Assembly: GCA_023424865.1 (NCBI GenBank) | Contig: JAFADM010000045.1 | Span: 1-19,852, forward strand | Source of the DNA: Bacillota bacterium | GTDB lineage: Bacteria; Bacillota_A; Clostridia; DSM-8532 | Length of the DNA: 19,852 bases | Direction: 5' to 3' | Shown: in pieces, positions 8,417 to 15,494 of the stretch | How positions within the stretch are numbered: position 1 is the first letter of the stretch | Layout of the letters: each line of letters starts with the position of its first letter | Program-made: the position numbers and the translations under genes | The notes under the pieces: model-generated | Database searches by the model: none | Told to the model about the DNA's origin: nothing | The model's input: only the letters and a program-made list of their open reading frames with translations

Positions 8417-8977
8417 TCACAGGTGTGTTTGAGCCTCCGCTTTTTTTAATGTATTCAAGCAGCTCAATACACTCCCAAGCCGGCGTACCTTTTTTCGCTT
8501 TCCCAATTTTAAAATCTCCATAAGCGCGCAATATTTATCCGTTCCCGCCACAATATACGACTCCTTGTATTTGGGCGGCACGATAGTTAAAGGCCACATA
8601 TGCTTTAGAATAATATCTTTTTCCACCGCATTGAGCTGAAATTCCCTTGTTGCGTTATCAAATGCAGTGCGGGGGTGTGTAAAGCCATGGAGCCCCTTGT
8701 GTGATCCTTTAACATGCCAGTCATACAGGAAGAAATCGTGAAGAAGCCCCCCTCTGGCTGCCGAGCGGTAATCAAATCCCAGGCGTTTACAGACAAGGTA
8801 GCTGTTATAAGAAACGTAGAGGCTATGCTCAAGACAGTCGATATCACTGTGCTGTATATAGACCTTCATGGTTCTTACAAGGGGATGCTCAATCAAGTCG
8901 TGTATACAGTCAATATATTCAGTATCGCAAGTGGAATCCGTTTCCAGCTTTAGTTTTACAATGATCCGGTGGATCAT
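8417..8977 (-). CDS. HD-domain phosphohydrolase
   Basis: A 186-residue soluble protein with an HD-superfamily metal site: His51 (LEHSLYVSYNSY), His80-Asp81 (GGLLHDFFLYDW), His125 (ILKHMWPLT) and Asp147 (AGTDKYC). The whole stretch SAARGGLLHDFFLYDWH plus GLHGFTHPRTA is characteristic of a compact clostridial HD family with no assigned substrate. The ATG start 8977 has AAGGAG 8 bases upstream. The C-terminal 35 residues are basic and match nothing I recall. It precedes the DhaS-like regulator by 29 bases and lies 99 bases after the other TetR gene, so it may belong to a regulator-HD-regulator transcript. Nucleotide hydrolysis is the general family activity; the actual substrate is unknown. Confidence 0.87.
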   Translation of the reverse strand: MIHRIIVKLKLETDSTCDTEYIDCIHDLIEHPLVRTMKVYIQHSDIDCLEHSLYVSYNSYLVCKRLGFDYRSAARGGLLHDFFLYDWHVKGSHKGLHGFTHPRTAFDNATREFQLNAVEKDIILKHMWPLTIVPPKYKESYIVAGTDKYCALMEILKLGKRKKVRRLGSVLSCLNTLKKAEAQTHL

Positions 8978-8993
8978 GGGATATTCTCCTTTT

Positions 8994-9009
8994 GGATTCC
9001 TATGAATCC
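8994..9009 (-). repeat. Perfect hairpin just upstream of the HD gene ribosome site
   Basis: GGATTC and GAATCC form a 6-bp stem with a 4-nt loop, ending two bases before the Shine-Dalgarno AAGGAG (plus 8986-8991). The rest of the 99-base spacer (8978-9076) is GC-rich with several short self-complementary pieces (GGAG-GCA-CTCC, CTGCAG). It could tune HD gene translation; no known riboswitch consensus was recognised. Confidence 0.4.
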
Positions 9010-9076
9010 TGCAGGTCGTGGGGCCTTCATCTCTGCGGGGGAGTGCCTCCGGCTTTTGCTTCCGATGTGCTTCATT

Positions 9077-9658
9077 TCAATTTAACAGGTTTTCCGCCAG
9101 GTTTAAGGAATCTGGAGTGAAATCCTGATCCGAGCCAAGTATGATTTGGATGGAAGTGCCGAATAAGGCACCAAACACTAATTTTGAAATGAATTTTGGG
9201 GAATGCTCCGGAGCGTTTTTATCAGTGCTTGTGTCAATCGGCAGATTTTTCTCAATAATCTTTGTCAAATCATAAAACAGACTATCCAATCGCTCTCTAA
9301 AGGATGGAACCCACAAGGCCTGCGCTGTAAAATCGATGAAAAGCCTCAAAAGATTAGGCTTTTCCCCAATCAACACCTTAAAGAATTTTATGAGAGATGT
9401 CATTTTGTCCTTGGAATTGGCAGTAGCTCCCAAAGTGGCCTCGATTTCACTTAGGTATTGTTCCATCATCATATTGATAACCTCGATGAAAAGCTTCTCT
9501 TTACTTTTATAGTAATAGGTCAGCTGGCTTAAGGCTACACCTGCCTTATCGGCTATATTCCGCATGGTAACATTGGCGTAGCCTCGGGTGGAAAGACAAT
9601 CAAAGGCTGTCAGAAGGATTTTCCGGGAAGGATTCACTTTATCTGCTGCTTTCTCCAT
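9077..9658 (-). CDS. TetR/AcrR family transcriptional regulator
   Basis: A 193-residue regulator. The HTH occupies about residues 11-57: RKILLTAFDCLSTRGYANV, then TMRNIADKAGVALSQLTYYY with the recognition helix, then KSKEKLF. The rest is helical (ligand and dimer domain), with a conserved-looking LLRLFIDFTAQALWVPSFRE. The ATG start 9658 has GAGGAG 7 bases upstream. It has its own promoter at 9697-9725 with a palindrome at 9680-9697 directly downstream of the -10, so self-repression is likely. No efflux pump is adjacent; the nearest downstream gene is the HD protein, 99 bases away on the same strand, which might be its target through read-through. The effector is unknown. Confidence 0.9.
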   Translation of the reverse strand: MEKAADKVNPSRKILLTAFDCLSTRGYANVTMRNIADKAGVALSQLTYYYKSKEKLFIEVINMMMEQYLSEIEATLGATANSKDKMTSLIKFFKVLIGEKPNLLRLFIDFTAQALWVPSFRERLDSLFYDLTKIIEKNLPIDTSTDKNAPEHSPKFISKLVFGALFGTSIQIILGSDQDFTPDSLNLAENLLN

Positions 9659-9679
9659 AATTAAGCTCCTCGTTGTTTG

Positions 9680-9697
9680 TTCGTACGTACGTCTGAA
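9680..9697 (-). promoter_or_regulatory. Palindromic operator for the TetR gene
   Basis: TTCGTACGTACGTCTGAA is an 18-bp imperfect palindrome (7 of 9 positions symmetric around 9688/9689) with the core ACGTACGT, the kind of site TetR/AcrR proteins bind. It starts at the downstream edge of the -10 box and covers the expected transcription start of the 9658 gene, so bound protein would block initiation. Assignment to this regulator is inferred from position. Confidence 0.6.
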
Positions 9698-9725
9698 TTA
9701 TATCATGTGATTAATACCTTGGCAA
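9697..9725 (-). promoter_or_regulatory. Promoter of the TetR/AcrR gene (housekeeping sigma)
   Basis: On the minus strand TTGCCA (plus 9720-9725) and TATAAT (plus 9697-9702) are separated by exactly 17 bases, and TG at the extended -10 position precedes the -10 (TGATATAAT). It is one of the best promoters by eye in the window. It lies about 40 bases before the start codon and reads only leftward. Confidence 0.75.
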
Positions 9726-9860
9726 GCAGGGCCTCCTCCAGGGAAATAGCGTTAATAGCTTTAACCAGCCATAGGGGTTTGAGCGGGACGGGGAGGAAAA
9801 ATACAAATGAAAAATTTGAAGAAAAAACAAAGTATTTTAAAGGGGAGGGAATAGAGATGC

Positions 9861-9869
9861 TGGTATAAT
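9861..9869 (+). promoter_or_regulatory. Possible extended -10 promoter for the secreted protein gene
   Basis: TGGTATAAT fits an extended -10 element (TGnTATAAT). No good -35 is seen 17 bases upstream, where the sequence is purine-rich. It would give a leader of about 135 bases before ATG 10012. The 353-base gap 9659-10011 otherwise holds the divergent TetR promoter, its operator, and the ribosome site GGAGAGG before 10012; no gene or known riboswitch was recognised in it. Confidence 0.4.
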
Positions 9870-10011
9870 TTGTATGAAACTTTGTGCATTTGAACTATTC
9901 CACGGTTTTACTTTTGAAGATAAATCAGCTTCTCTGTTCGCTATTGAATGTAGAGGATATTAAAGAAAATCTTTATGTCCTGCTATATATATTTGAAAGG
10001 AGAGGTATGTC

Positions 10012-13000
10012 ATGAGTAAAAGGCAGTACGTGAGTGTTTTTCTGACCCTGTGCTTTCTGCTTAACATCATCACAGCCGTGCTTCCAGTCAGGGCGGAAGA
10101 GACATCGGGAGACTTGGCAGCAGTGACGACAGTTGAAGAGGAATACGCTTATTCCCAGAGCTTTGACAGCGGCTTGCCCCAGGACTGGCTGTATTCGGAT
10201 TCCCAGTTTTTCACCATCCAGGCATGGAGCGGGGCCACAGGAAACCGTCTGCAGGCTCTTTATTGGGCCGGATCCACTCGGGCGGTTTACGAAGAGCAAA
10301 GCTTTCAGGCGCCATTCACTTATAAGCTGGATGTGGCGTCCTACGGGGGCAATAATGGAAACAAAACCCAAATACTTTTTGACTACGTGGATGTAAGCAA
10401 TTACTACTTCCTTGAAGTCGGAGGCGGCAGCGCGGCTGTTACCAATCCCACCATCGAGCTTAAAAAAAGAGTCTCCGGTACTGTTTCAACCCTGGCTTCC
10501 ACCAGCGGCTACGGTTTTGACGGCAAAGTCATTACCTTTGAAATCGTACATGAAGCCGGCGGGCTGATTTCCGTTTTTGCTACCAAGGAAGGCGTCACTG
10601 AAACCCTCATTAACCGTGTGGCCGACAGCTCCTTTACCGGCGGCAAAATCGGTGTGGCCACCTCTTACAACCAATCCTTCTTTGACGAAATAACCGTTAA
10701 GCTGGAGGGGGATTTGGGGCCTACCCCGACACCGGACCCTACGCCTACACCCACACCCTCACTTACCCCGAGGCCCGATCCCGAGATAACGCCTACACCC
10801 TATCCAACTCCGGATTATAAGCGGGATCCGGCTATATGGCCCTTTGACACCAACAGCCCCTGGAATTATCCTCTGGGCTACGGTGCTCTTCTTGACGAAA
10901 TTGTTTCCGATGGCTTCAGCATTAACAATAGCGCATGGATTAATTCCACCGGTTACAGTGAGCCCGTTTTCATTGCGACGGAGGATGATCCCATACGCAC
11001 CATTACACAGCGGAATAACCCCAATAACACGGTTACTGTTAGGGTTCCGCCGGAATCCATGATCGATCCTCAATCTGACGGCAATCTGCTCATCATTGAT
11101 GAAACCCACAGCATTGTTGTAGAGATGTGGAAATGCGTTCTTGAGGCAGACGGTAATTATACGGCTGGCAGCATGGTGGTAAACAGCCTTTATGACTGGG
11201 GCTTTTACACCACCTACCATGGCGTAAGGGCTGCAGGCTGCTCGGTTCTGGGCGGTCTCATACGAAACGGCGAGCTGACGGATCCCTCAGGCTTTGGCAT
11301 TAAGCATGCTCTTGCAGCAGCCGTTTATCCCGCAGCCTTAAACAATGTGGCACCTGAGGGCAGCCCGGGAAGAAGCTGGGTATGGCCCGCAAGCTCTGCC
11401 GACTCCCATCATGACTCGACCTATACCTCTACAGGCAATCTGTATATGGGTTCCCTTATGGCGATTCCCATTGAAGTGGATATTGAAAGCCTGAATCTTA
11501 AAACCATCCAGGCCCAAAACATTTTTAATGCCCTTCAGCGCTATGGAACCTATATTGTTGACTGCGCCTACAGCAATCTTATTTTCTATGCCGAGCCCTC
11601 GGTGAAGCCTGAAATACCCATTCAGTATTATGGCGATTACTATGAGGATATTGTTAAGGTTACACAGCAGCTGAAAGTGGTGATAAACAATTCCAAAACC
11701 GATGTTGGCGGACCCGGCTATCGTCTTGGGCCTGTAGCCTCCGACTTAATCGGGTTCTTTGATAATTTTGAGGATGGGGACAGAAGCGGCTGGAGCGGTG
11801 CGGCAGGCGGCTGGTCCATATCCAGTGACGGCAGCAAGGTGCTTCGTCAGTCCAATACCACGGGAAGCACACGCATTTATGCCGGTGACGAAACCTGGTC
11901 CGGTGATCATTACTATGAAGCAAGTGTAAAGATTACCGCCGCTTCCTCCGAATCTTCGGCAGTAAGCCTGATTGCCCGGCAAAGCGGAAATGACTATTAC
12001 TTGCTTACCCTTTATCCTGCTTCAGGAGCCATACAGCTCTCAAAGAGAGTGGGCAGTACAACCACCGTACTTCAGCGCCTGGAGAATCAGGGAATTACTA
12101 CTGGTACACGGTATAAGCTAAAGCTAACCTTTATAGGCGACAATGTGACGGTTTATCTCAATGGTTCATCCGTTATCTCGTTAACGGATAACGGACCCTT
12201 GCAGGGCAGGGTCGGTTTTTCCGGAAATGCGGCGGCCTATAATGTGGATGAGGTTAAGGTAAAGCCTTTGGATGGCGGAACTACGCCCACACCGACGCCG
12301 ACGCCGACACCGACGCCTACAACGAGTCCGGAACCTACGCCTACGACAAGTCCGGAGCCTACGCCTACGACAAGTCCGGAACCTACGCCTACGACAAGCC
12401 CGGAACCTACGCCTACAACAAGTCCGGAGCCCACGCCTACAACAAGTCCGGAGCCCACGCCTTCCACCTCACCCGCCTTTCCTTTTTCCGATGACTTCAA
12501 TGACGGAAATCGGAACGGGTGGATCGTTACGTCCGGAGGCTGGTTTATAACCACCGACGGCTCCAGGGCGCTGCGCCAGAGTAACACAAGCGGGGGTTCC
12601 TTCATTTCGGCAGGCTCTGCATTATGGGAGAATTATTCAGTGGAAGCCCGTATGAAGGCCACCTCCGCATCTCTGGATACCAGTCAGTTTACCCTGGTGG
12701 GCAGGTATGACGGAACCAATTACTATGGTCTGTCCATCTTCCCGGCAGCAGGTAAGGTTCAGCTTATTAAACGGGTGAACAATACCCTGGTTGTCTTACA
12801 GGAGGTAACCGGGCAAAGCCTGGCGGCAGGGGAGTGGTATCATCTCAAGCTCCAAATGGCAGGCAGCGCTATTATTGGTTATCTTAACGGTAATGTGGTT
12901 GCCACCGCCACGGATACGGATATCACAAACGGCAAAATCGGTGCGAGAGGGAGTAACGCTGCTTACAACACCGATGATGTCAAGGTGTCCTTCGAAGAGG

Positions 13001-13497
13001 ATTTTGATTCCACTCAAACACGGTGGACTATCGGAGCGGGCACCTGGTCACACACAACAGACGAAACCACCGTATTAAGCCAGAGCAATGCATCAGGGCC
13101 CTCCTTTGTCTCTAAAAGCGGTGATTTCTGGGGGAATTATACCCTGGAAGCCAAACTTAAAATGACTGCCGGTGCTTTGGATACCTCTTCCTCAGGGCTG
13201 GTTGTTGGAGTCAGTGGAGGCGACTATTACACCTTACAGCTTATGCCGGGTACAGGAACCGTTAAGCTTATGAAGCATGGGGGAGGTACCACGGAGGTTC
13301 TTAATACAACCACCGGACACTCTTTTTCACTTAACACCTGGTATGCCATAAAGCTGGATTGGCGAGGAGGCGTTCTCAAAGGCTATGTGGACGGTGTTCA
13401 GGTCATTTCAGCCAATGACAGCGGCATTACTCTGGGCGGGGTCGGGTTTGCCGGAACCGATTCAACTTTTAGTGTGGATGATGTCAAGGTTTACTAA
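10012..13497 (+). CDS. Secreted multidomain protein: four concanavalin-like modules, PT linkers, unassigned central domain
   Basis: An 1161-residue exported protein. The signal peptide (hydrophobic about 6-24, likely cut after Ala28 in VRAEE) is followed by module A (about 46-232), a Pro/Thr linker (236-268), a central domain (about 271-535), a short connector, module B (582-751), a repetitive linker (757-822), module C (824-993) and module D (995-1161). Modules B-D share FxDxFxDG...W, a GGW-type turn, LRQSN, YY-x-L, KRV, G-x-V-x-V or GYxxG, and a closing VDxVKV; A is a diverged copy. Such laminin-G/DUF1080-like sandwiches sit on clostridial pectin- and glycan-degrading enzymes and probably bind polysaccharide. 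The central domain has SPWNYPLG, GLIRNGEL, GFGIKHALA, WVWPAS, MGSLMAIP and ALQRYGTYIVD, an order I recall from uncharacterised secreted proteins. No cell-wall anchor is seen, so it is probably released. The ATG follows GGAGAGG. Confidence 0.9.
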   Translation: MSKRQYVSVFLTLCFLLNIITAVLPVRAEETSGDLAAVTTVEEEYAYSQSFDSGLPQDWLYSDSQFFTIQAWSGATGNRLQALYWAGSTRAVYEEQSFQAPFTYKLDVASYGGNNGNKTQILFDYVDVSNYYFLEVGGGSAAVTNPTIELKKRVSGTVSTLASTSGYGFDGKVITFEIVHEAGGLISVFATKEGVTETLINRVADSSFTGGKIGVATSYNQSFFDEITVKLEGDLGPTPTPDPTPTPTPSLTPRPDPEITPTPYPTPDYKRDPAIWPFDTNSPWNYPLGYGALLDEIVSDGFSINNSAWINSTGYSEPVFIATEDDPIRTITQRNNPNNTVTVRVPPESMIDPQSDGNLLIIDETHSIVVEMWKCVLEADGNYTAGSMVVNSLYDWGFYTTYHGVRAAGCSVLGGLIRNGELTDPSGFGIKHALAAAVYPAALNNVAPEGSPGRSWVWPASSADSHHDSTYTSTGNLYMGSLMAIPIEVDIESLNLKTIQAQNIFNALQRYGTYIVDCAYSNLIFYAEPSVKPEIPIQYYGDYYEDIVKVTQQLKVVINNSKTDVGGPGYRLGPVASDLIGFFDNFEDGDRSGWSGAAGGWSISSDGSKVLRQSNTTGSTRIYAGDETWSGDHYYEASVKITAASSESSAVSLIARQSGNDYYLLTLYPASGAIQLSKRVGSTTTVLQRLENQGITTGTRYKLKLTFIGDNVTVYLNGSSVISLTDNGPLQGRVGFSGNAAAYNVDEVKVKPLDGGTTPTPTPTPTPTPTTSPEPTPTTSPEPTPTTSPEPTPTTSPEPTPTTSPEPTPTTSPEPTPSTSPAFPFSDDFNDGNRNGWIVTSGGWFITTDGSRALRQSNTSGGSFISAGSALWENYSVEARMKATSASLDTSQFTLVGRYDGTNYYGLSIFPAAGKVQLIKRVNNTLVVLQEVTGQSLAAGEWYHLKLQMAGSAIIGYLNGNVVATATDTDITNGKIGARGSNAAYNTDDVKVSFEEDFDSTQTRWTIGAGTWSHTTDETTVLSQSNASGPSFVSKSGDFWGNYTLEAKLKMTAGALDTSSSGLVVGVSGGDYYTLQLMPGTGTVKLMKHGGGTTEVLNTTTGHSFSLNTWYAIKLDWRGGVLKGYVDGVQVISANDSGITLGGVGFAGTDSTFSVDDVKVY
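12319..12462 (+). repeat. Six tandem 24-bp repeats encoding (TTSPEPTP)6
   Basis: Six in-frame units of about 24 bp (such as ACGACAAGTCCGGAGCCTACGCCT, shown split here as ACGACAAGTCCGG plus AGCCTACGCCT) differ only at a few third positions. They are preceded by a run of PT dipeptides (12283-12318) and encode the flexible linker between modules B and C. The low divergence at DNA level means the copy number may vary between strains by slippage. The same composition occurs without strict repeats in linker 1 at 10717-10821. Confidence 0.9.
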
Positions 13498-13858
13498 GTT
13501 TGTGAAGGCGTAATTCTATTAAATAGTCCTATAAGCCATAGTACTAACCAACAATGCAAAGACCATAATTCCATAACCTAAACCTAGTAAGCTATAAGCC
13601 CATAGCCCAATATTTAAAAACATAGTCCCATAGCCAAAATAGCCAAATAAGTCCTAATCCCACAATTCTGCAACCTATAATCGAAGGGGTAACAGCAAGT
13701 AAATGTCATTTGCCAGAGTCTTTTCAGGAAGAACCTGGGCTTTGCAGGCTGTTAGCCCTTCTTTTTACAGGTTGCGTATTGACAAGCAGGTCCCAGTCCG
13801 CTACCATGCAAACAGAAACAGGTTATGAGACATCCGTTTAGGATAATCGGAGGTTGGT
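13498..13858 (+). other. 361-base gene-free region: G-poor degenerate repeats, then a terminator
   Basis: No gene is supported here. From about 13510 to 13680 the plus strand is rich in A, C and T and poor in G, and built of variations on short words: CTATAAGCCATAG (13529-13541), CTATAAGCCCATAG (13592-13605), CATAGTCCCATAGCC (13621-13635), and several CCATAA, CCTAA and AGCCAAA pieces. The stretch ends before a hairpin-plus-T-run at 13737-13766, after which the methyltransferase leader begins. It lies within the 3' untranslated region of the large secreted-protein gene if that hairpin is its terminator. Confidence 0.6.
13737..13766 (+). terminator. Probable intrinsic terminator of the secreted protein gene
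   Basis: GGGCT (13737-13741) and AGCCC (13754-13758) pair around a 12-nt loop and are followed at once by TTCTTTTT. Flanking ACCTG and CAGGT could extend a larger fold. It lies about 240 bases after the stop codon of the 1161-residue protein gene, unusually far, with the repeat-rich stretch in between. Confidence 0.6.
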
Positions 13859-14473
13859 TTGGAAAATTTTGATTTGATGGCACCCACATTTGATACGGAC
13901 CTAAGGATTGAAAGAGCCAGGGCCATTGCCCGTAAAATCCGCACTCGAATCCATGGCGGACATAATAAGAGAGCACTGGAATTTGGCTGCGGAACAGGAC
14001 TTGTAGGCTTTGAACTGGAGGACGCCTTTGAGCACCTTTTACTTGTGGACTCCTCCCCCGGTATGATTGAACAGCTTCACAAAAAGCTTAATGGGGGAGA
14101 GCATCCCGCGTGTCAGGCGCTTTGCAGTGATTTTACCAAAAGCATCCCCAACGATATAAGGGTGGATTTTGTGTTTTCTTCCATGGTGCTTCATCATGTA
14201 AAGGATGTTGAAGCCATTCTTCGAAACCTGTTTAACCTGCTTAATGAGGGTGGCCGTCTTCTGGTTGTGGATCTGGACGCGGACGATGGCAGCTTTCACG
14301 CAAAATATCCCGATTTTGATGGTCACAACGGATTTGAACACCAAGCCCTCATCGGCATGGCTGAAAAAGCCGGCTTTAAGAATGTAGTCTGTGAGACCTT
14401 TTATTATAATAAAAAGAGGCTGGAAGGAAGAGAGGCACCTTATTCCCTCTTTCTTATGGATGGAGAAAAATAG
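13859..14473 (+). CDS. Class I SAM-dependent methyltransferase
   Basis: A 204-residue soluble methyltransferase of the Rossmann type. Motif I is at residues 41-47 (EFGCGTG) after strand 1, the acidic ribose contact is Asp64 (LLVDSSPGMI), and later strands carry FVFSSMVLHHV and the GGRLLVVDLD segment (motif III). The start is TTG 13859: GGAGG (13849-13853) is 5 bases upstream, whereas the first ATG (13877) is 23 bases from it. The N-terminus (MENFDLMAPTFDTDLRIERA) resembles a common small clostridial group without known substrate. It appears monocistronic: a terminator lies upstream and an AT-rich inverted repeat overlaps its stop. The acceptor cannot be inferred. Confidence 0.88.
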   Translation: MENFDLMAPTFDTDLRIERARAIARKIRTRIHGGHNKRALEFGCGTGLVGFELEDAFEHLLLVDSSPGMIEQLHKKLNGGEHPACQALCSDFTKSIPNDIRVDFVFSSMVLHHVKDVEAILRNLFNLLNEGGRLLVVDLDADDGSFHAKYPDFDGHNGFEHQALIGMAEKAGFKNVVCETFYYNKKRLEGREAPYSLFLMDGEK

Positions 14474-14491
14474 CTTAATTTACAATTAAGC
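14473..14491 (+). repeat. AT-rich inverted repeat at the methyltransferase stop codon
   Basis: GCTTAATT-TAC-AATTAAGC is a perfect 8-bp inverted repeat with a 3-nt loop that overlaps the TAG stop. No T-run follows, so it is a weak terminator or a processing site at best. Confidence 0.4.
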
Positions 14492-14524
14492 AGATACCAG
14501 GTGTTGCAGAAGGATTTGTTTAGA

Positions 14525-14611
14525 ATGAAATACAACATGATGTATAAGCTTGCCCTGATGCACGAAAAACACAGGCAGACGACGGTGAGAGCAGAGAATA
14601 AGGTCTGGTAA
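14525..14611 (+). CDS. Possible 28-residue small ORF
   Basis: ATG 14525 opens a 28-codon frame ending TAA 14609-14611 (product begins MKYNMMYKLALMHEKHRQ, basic). AAGGA lies about 10 bases upstream. It fills the space between the methyltransferase and kinase-like genes and ends 38 bases before the latter. The coding signal is weak and chance is quite possible; it could also be the leader of the next gene. Confidence 0.2.
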   Translation: MKYNMMYKLALMHEKHRQTTVRAENKVW

Positions 14612-14649
14612 GAAACTTGAATAGTGTGAAGCGGGAGGAGGGACGTTTT

Positions 14650-15399
14650 ATGAGTTTGGGAAAAAGAATTGGAACCGGCAACACAGCTGAGGTTTATGAA
14701 TGGGAAAGCGGAAGAGTCATAAAACTTTTTAAAAGGGAGTATCCCTTAAGCGCTGTGGAAAAGGAATACGCCAATGCCATGGCGGTAAGCTCTCTTGATT
14801 TTCCCGGGCCTGTGGCCTATGAGCTTTTATCGGTGGAGGGGCGGGCAGGTATCGTTTACGATAGAGTTGATGGCAGCTCACTCTACGACTGGGTTATGAG
14901 AAGCAATGACATTTCCTGCTGCGGCCGTTATCTGGCTGAGCTTCATAAGCGAATTTTGCTTCACAGGCTTCCACAAGCCCAAAGCTACAAGGACTTTCTG
15001 GAATGGGGCATTAAAAAAGCCTGGTTTAATCACGAGGAGAAGCTGAAGGACTTCCTTGGTGCTCTGGAGCAGCTGCCGGACGAGGATACGCTTTGCCATG
15101 GCGATTTTCATCCCGGCAATGTGCTTCTTTCGGAAGGGAAGACAGCGGTAATCGATTTTATGAATGTTTGCCGCGGCCCTATGCTTTATGATGCAGCCAG
15201 AACGGTTTACCTGATTGAATTCACACCTGTGCCGGAGGGTATGGAAAACAGAACGTTAATACTGAGGTTTAAAAGGGATCTTGCGGCTGCCTATCTTTCG
15301 GAGATGGGTATAGAGAGGGAAAGCCTTAATGCTTTTTTATATGTCATTACCGCCGCCAGGGCAGGAGAGTGTCCGGCCGAATTTGTGCAGGAGAAGTAA
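14650..15399 (+). CDS. Aminoglycoside phosphotransferase (APH)/choline kinase-like protein
   Basis: A 249-residue small kinase-fold protein. GTGNTAEVYEW (8-18) resembles a nucleotide-binding loop and VIKLF gives the candidate ATP-contact Lys25. The catalytic loop CHGDFHPGNVLL (149-160) has Asp152 and Asn157, and VIDFMN (168-172) gives the metal-binding Asp169. This Brenner-type pattern defines the APH/choline kinase superfamily (PF01636). The start ATG 14650 is chosen because GGGAGGAGGG (14632-14642) is just upstream; a TTG at 14617 lies before that site. Many such genes are annotated as resistance determinants, but nothing here supports aminoglycosides as substrate; small metabolites are equally likely. 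Neighbours do not form a pathway with it. Confidence 0.87.
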   Translation: MSLGKRIGTGNTAEVYEWESGRVIKLFKREYPLSAVEKEYANAMAVSSLDFPGPVAYELLSVEGRAGIVYDRVDGSSLYDWVMRSNDISCCGRYLAELHKRILLHRLPQAQSYKDFLEWGIKKAWFNHEEKLKDFLGALEQLPDEDTLCHGDFHPGNVLLSEGKTAVIDFMNVCRGPMLYDAARTVYLIEFTPVPEGMENRTLILRFKRDLAAAYLSEMGIERESLNAFLYVITAARAGECPAEFVQEK

Positions 15400-15411
15400 T
15401 TGCCTTAATTA

Positions 15412-15436
15412 ATCGATAAATAAGAATATCGATAAA
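15412..15436 (+). repeat. Paired ATCGATAAA repeats upstream of the SUKH-LRR gene
   Basis: ATCGATAAA occurs at 15412-15420 and 15428-15436, 16 bases apart start to start; the ATCGAT cores are themselves palindromes, and the stretch is very AT-rich. It lies about 60 bases upstream of two TATAAT boxes, so it could be an operator; this is tentative. Confidence 0.3.
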
Positions 15437-15494
15437 ATTGTCGAAATTAATAAAACATGACGTTAATTACTGGATACCCTACAACGCGTTGGAT

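Noticed and set aside
7770..8531. Longer TetR start at 8531
   Set aside because: It overlaps the HD gene by over 100 bases and bypasses the excellent GGAGGT site before ATG 8387.
8978..9076. Possible cobalamin-type riboswitch (minus-strand GACCTGC and GCCGGAGG pieces)
   Set aside because: The conserved GGTGnnAATCC-like core and B12-box order are missing, and the leader is too short; the match is only in short words.
9677..9868. 63-residue plus-strand ORF
   Set aside because: It covers the TetR operator and promoter and has no ribosome site or protein-like composition.
12319..12462. CRISPR-like array
   Set aside because: The repeats are contiguous with no unique spacers and are in-frame codons for a linker.
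12237..12605. Minus-strand ORF of 122 residues rich in VGVGSGL
   Set aside because: It is the reverse reading of the PT-linker repeats, overlaps the real gene fully, and has no ribosome site.
14650..15399. Aminoglycoside resistance gene
   Set aside because: Only the generic kinase motifs are present; nothing points to an antibiotic substrate.
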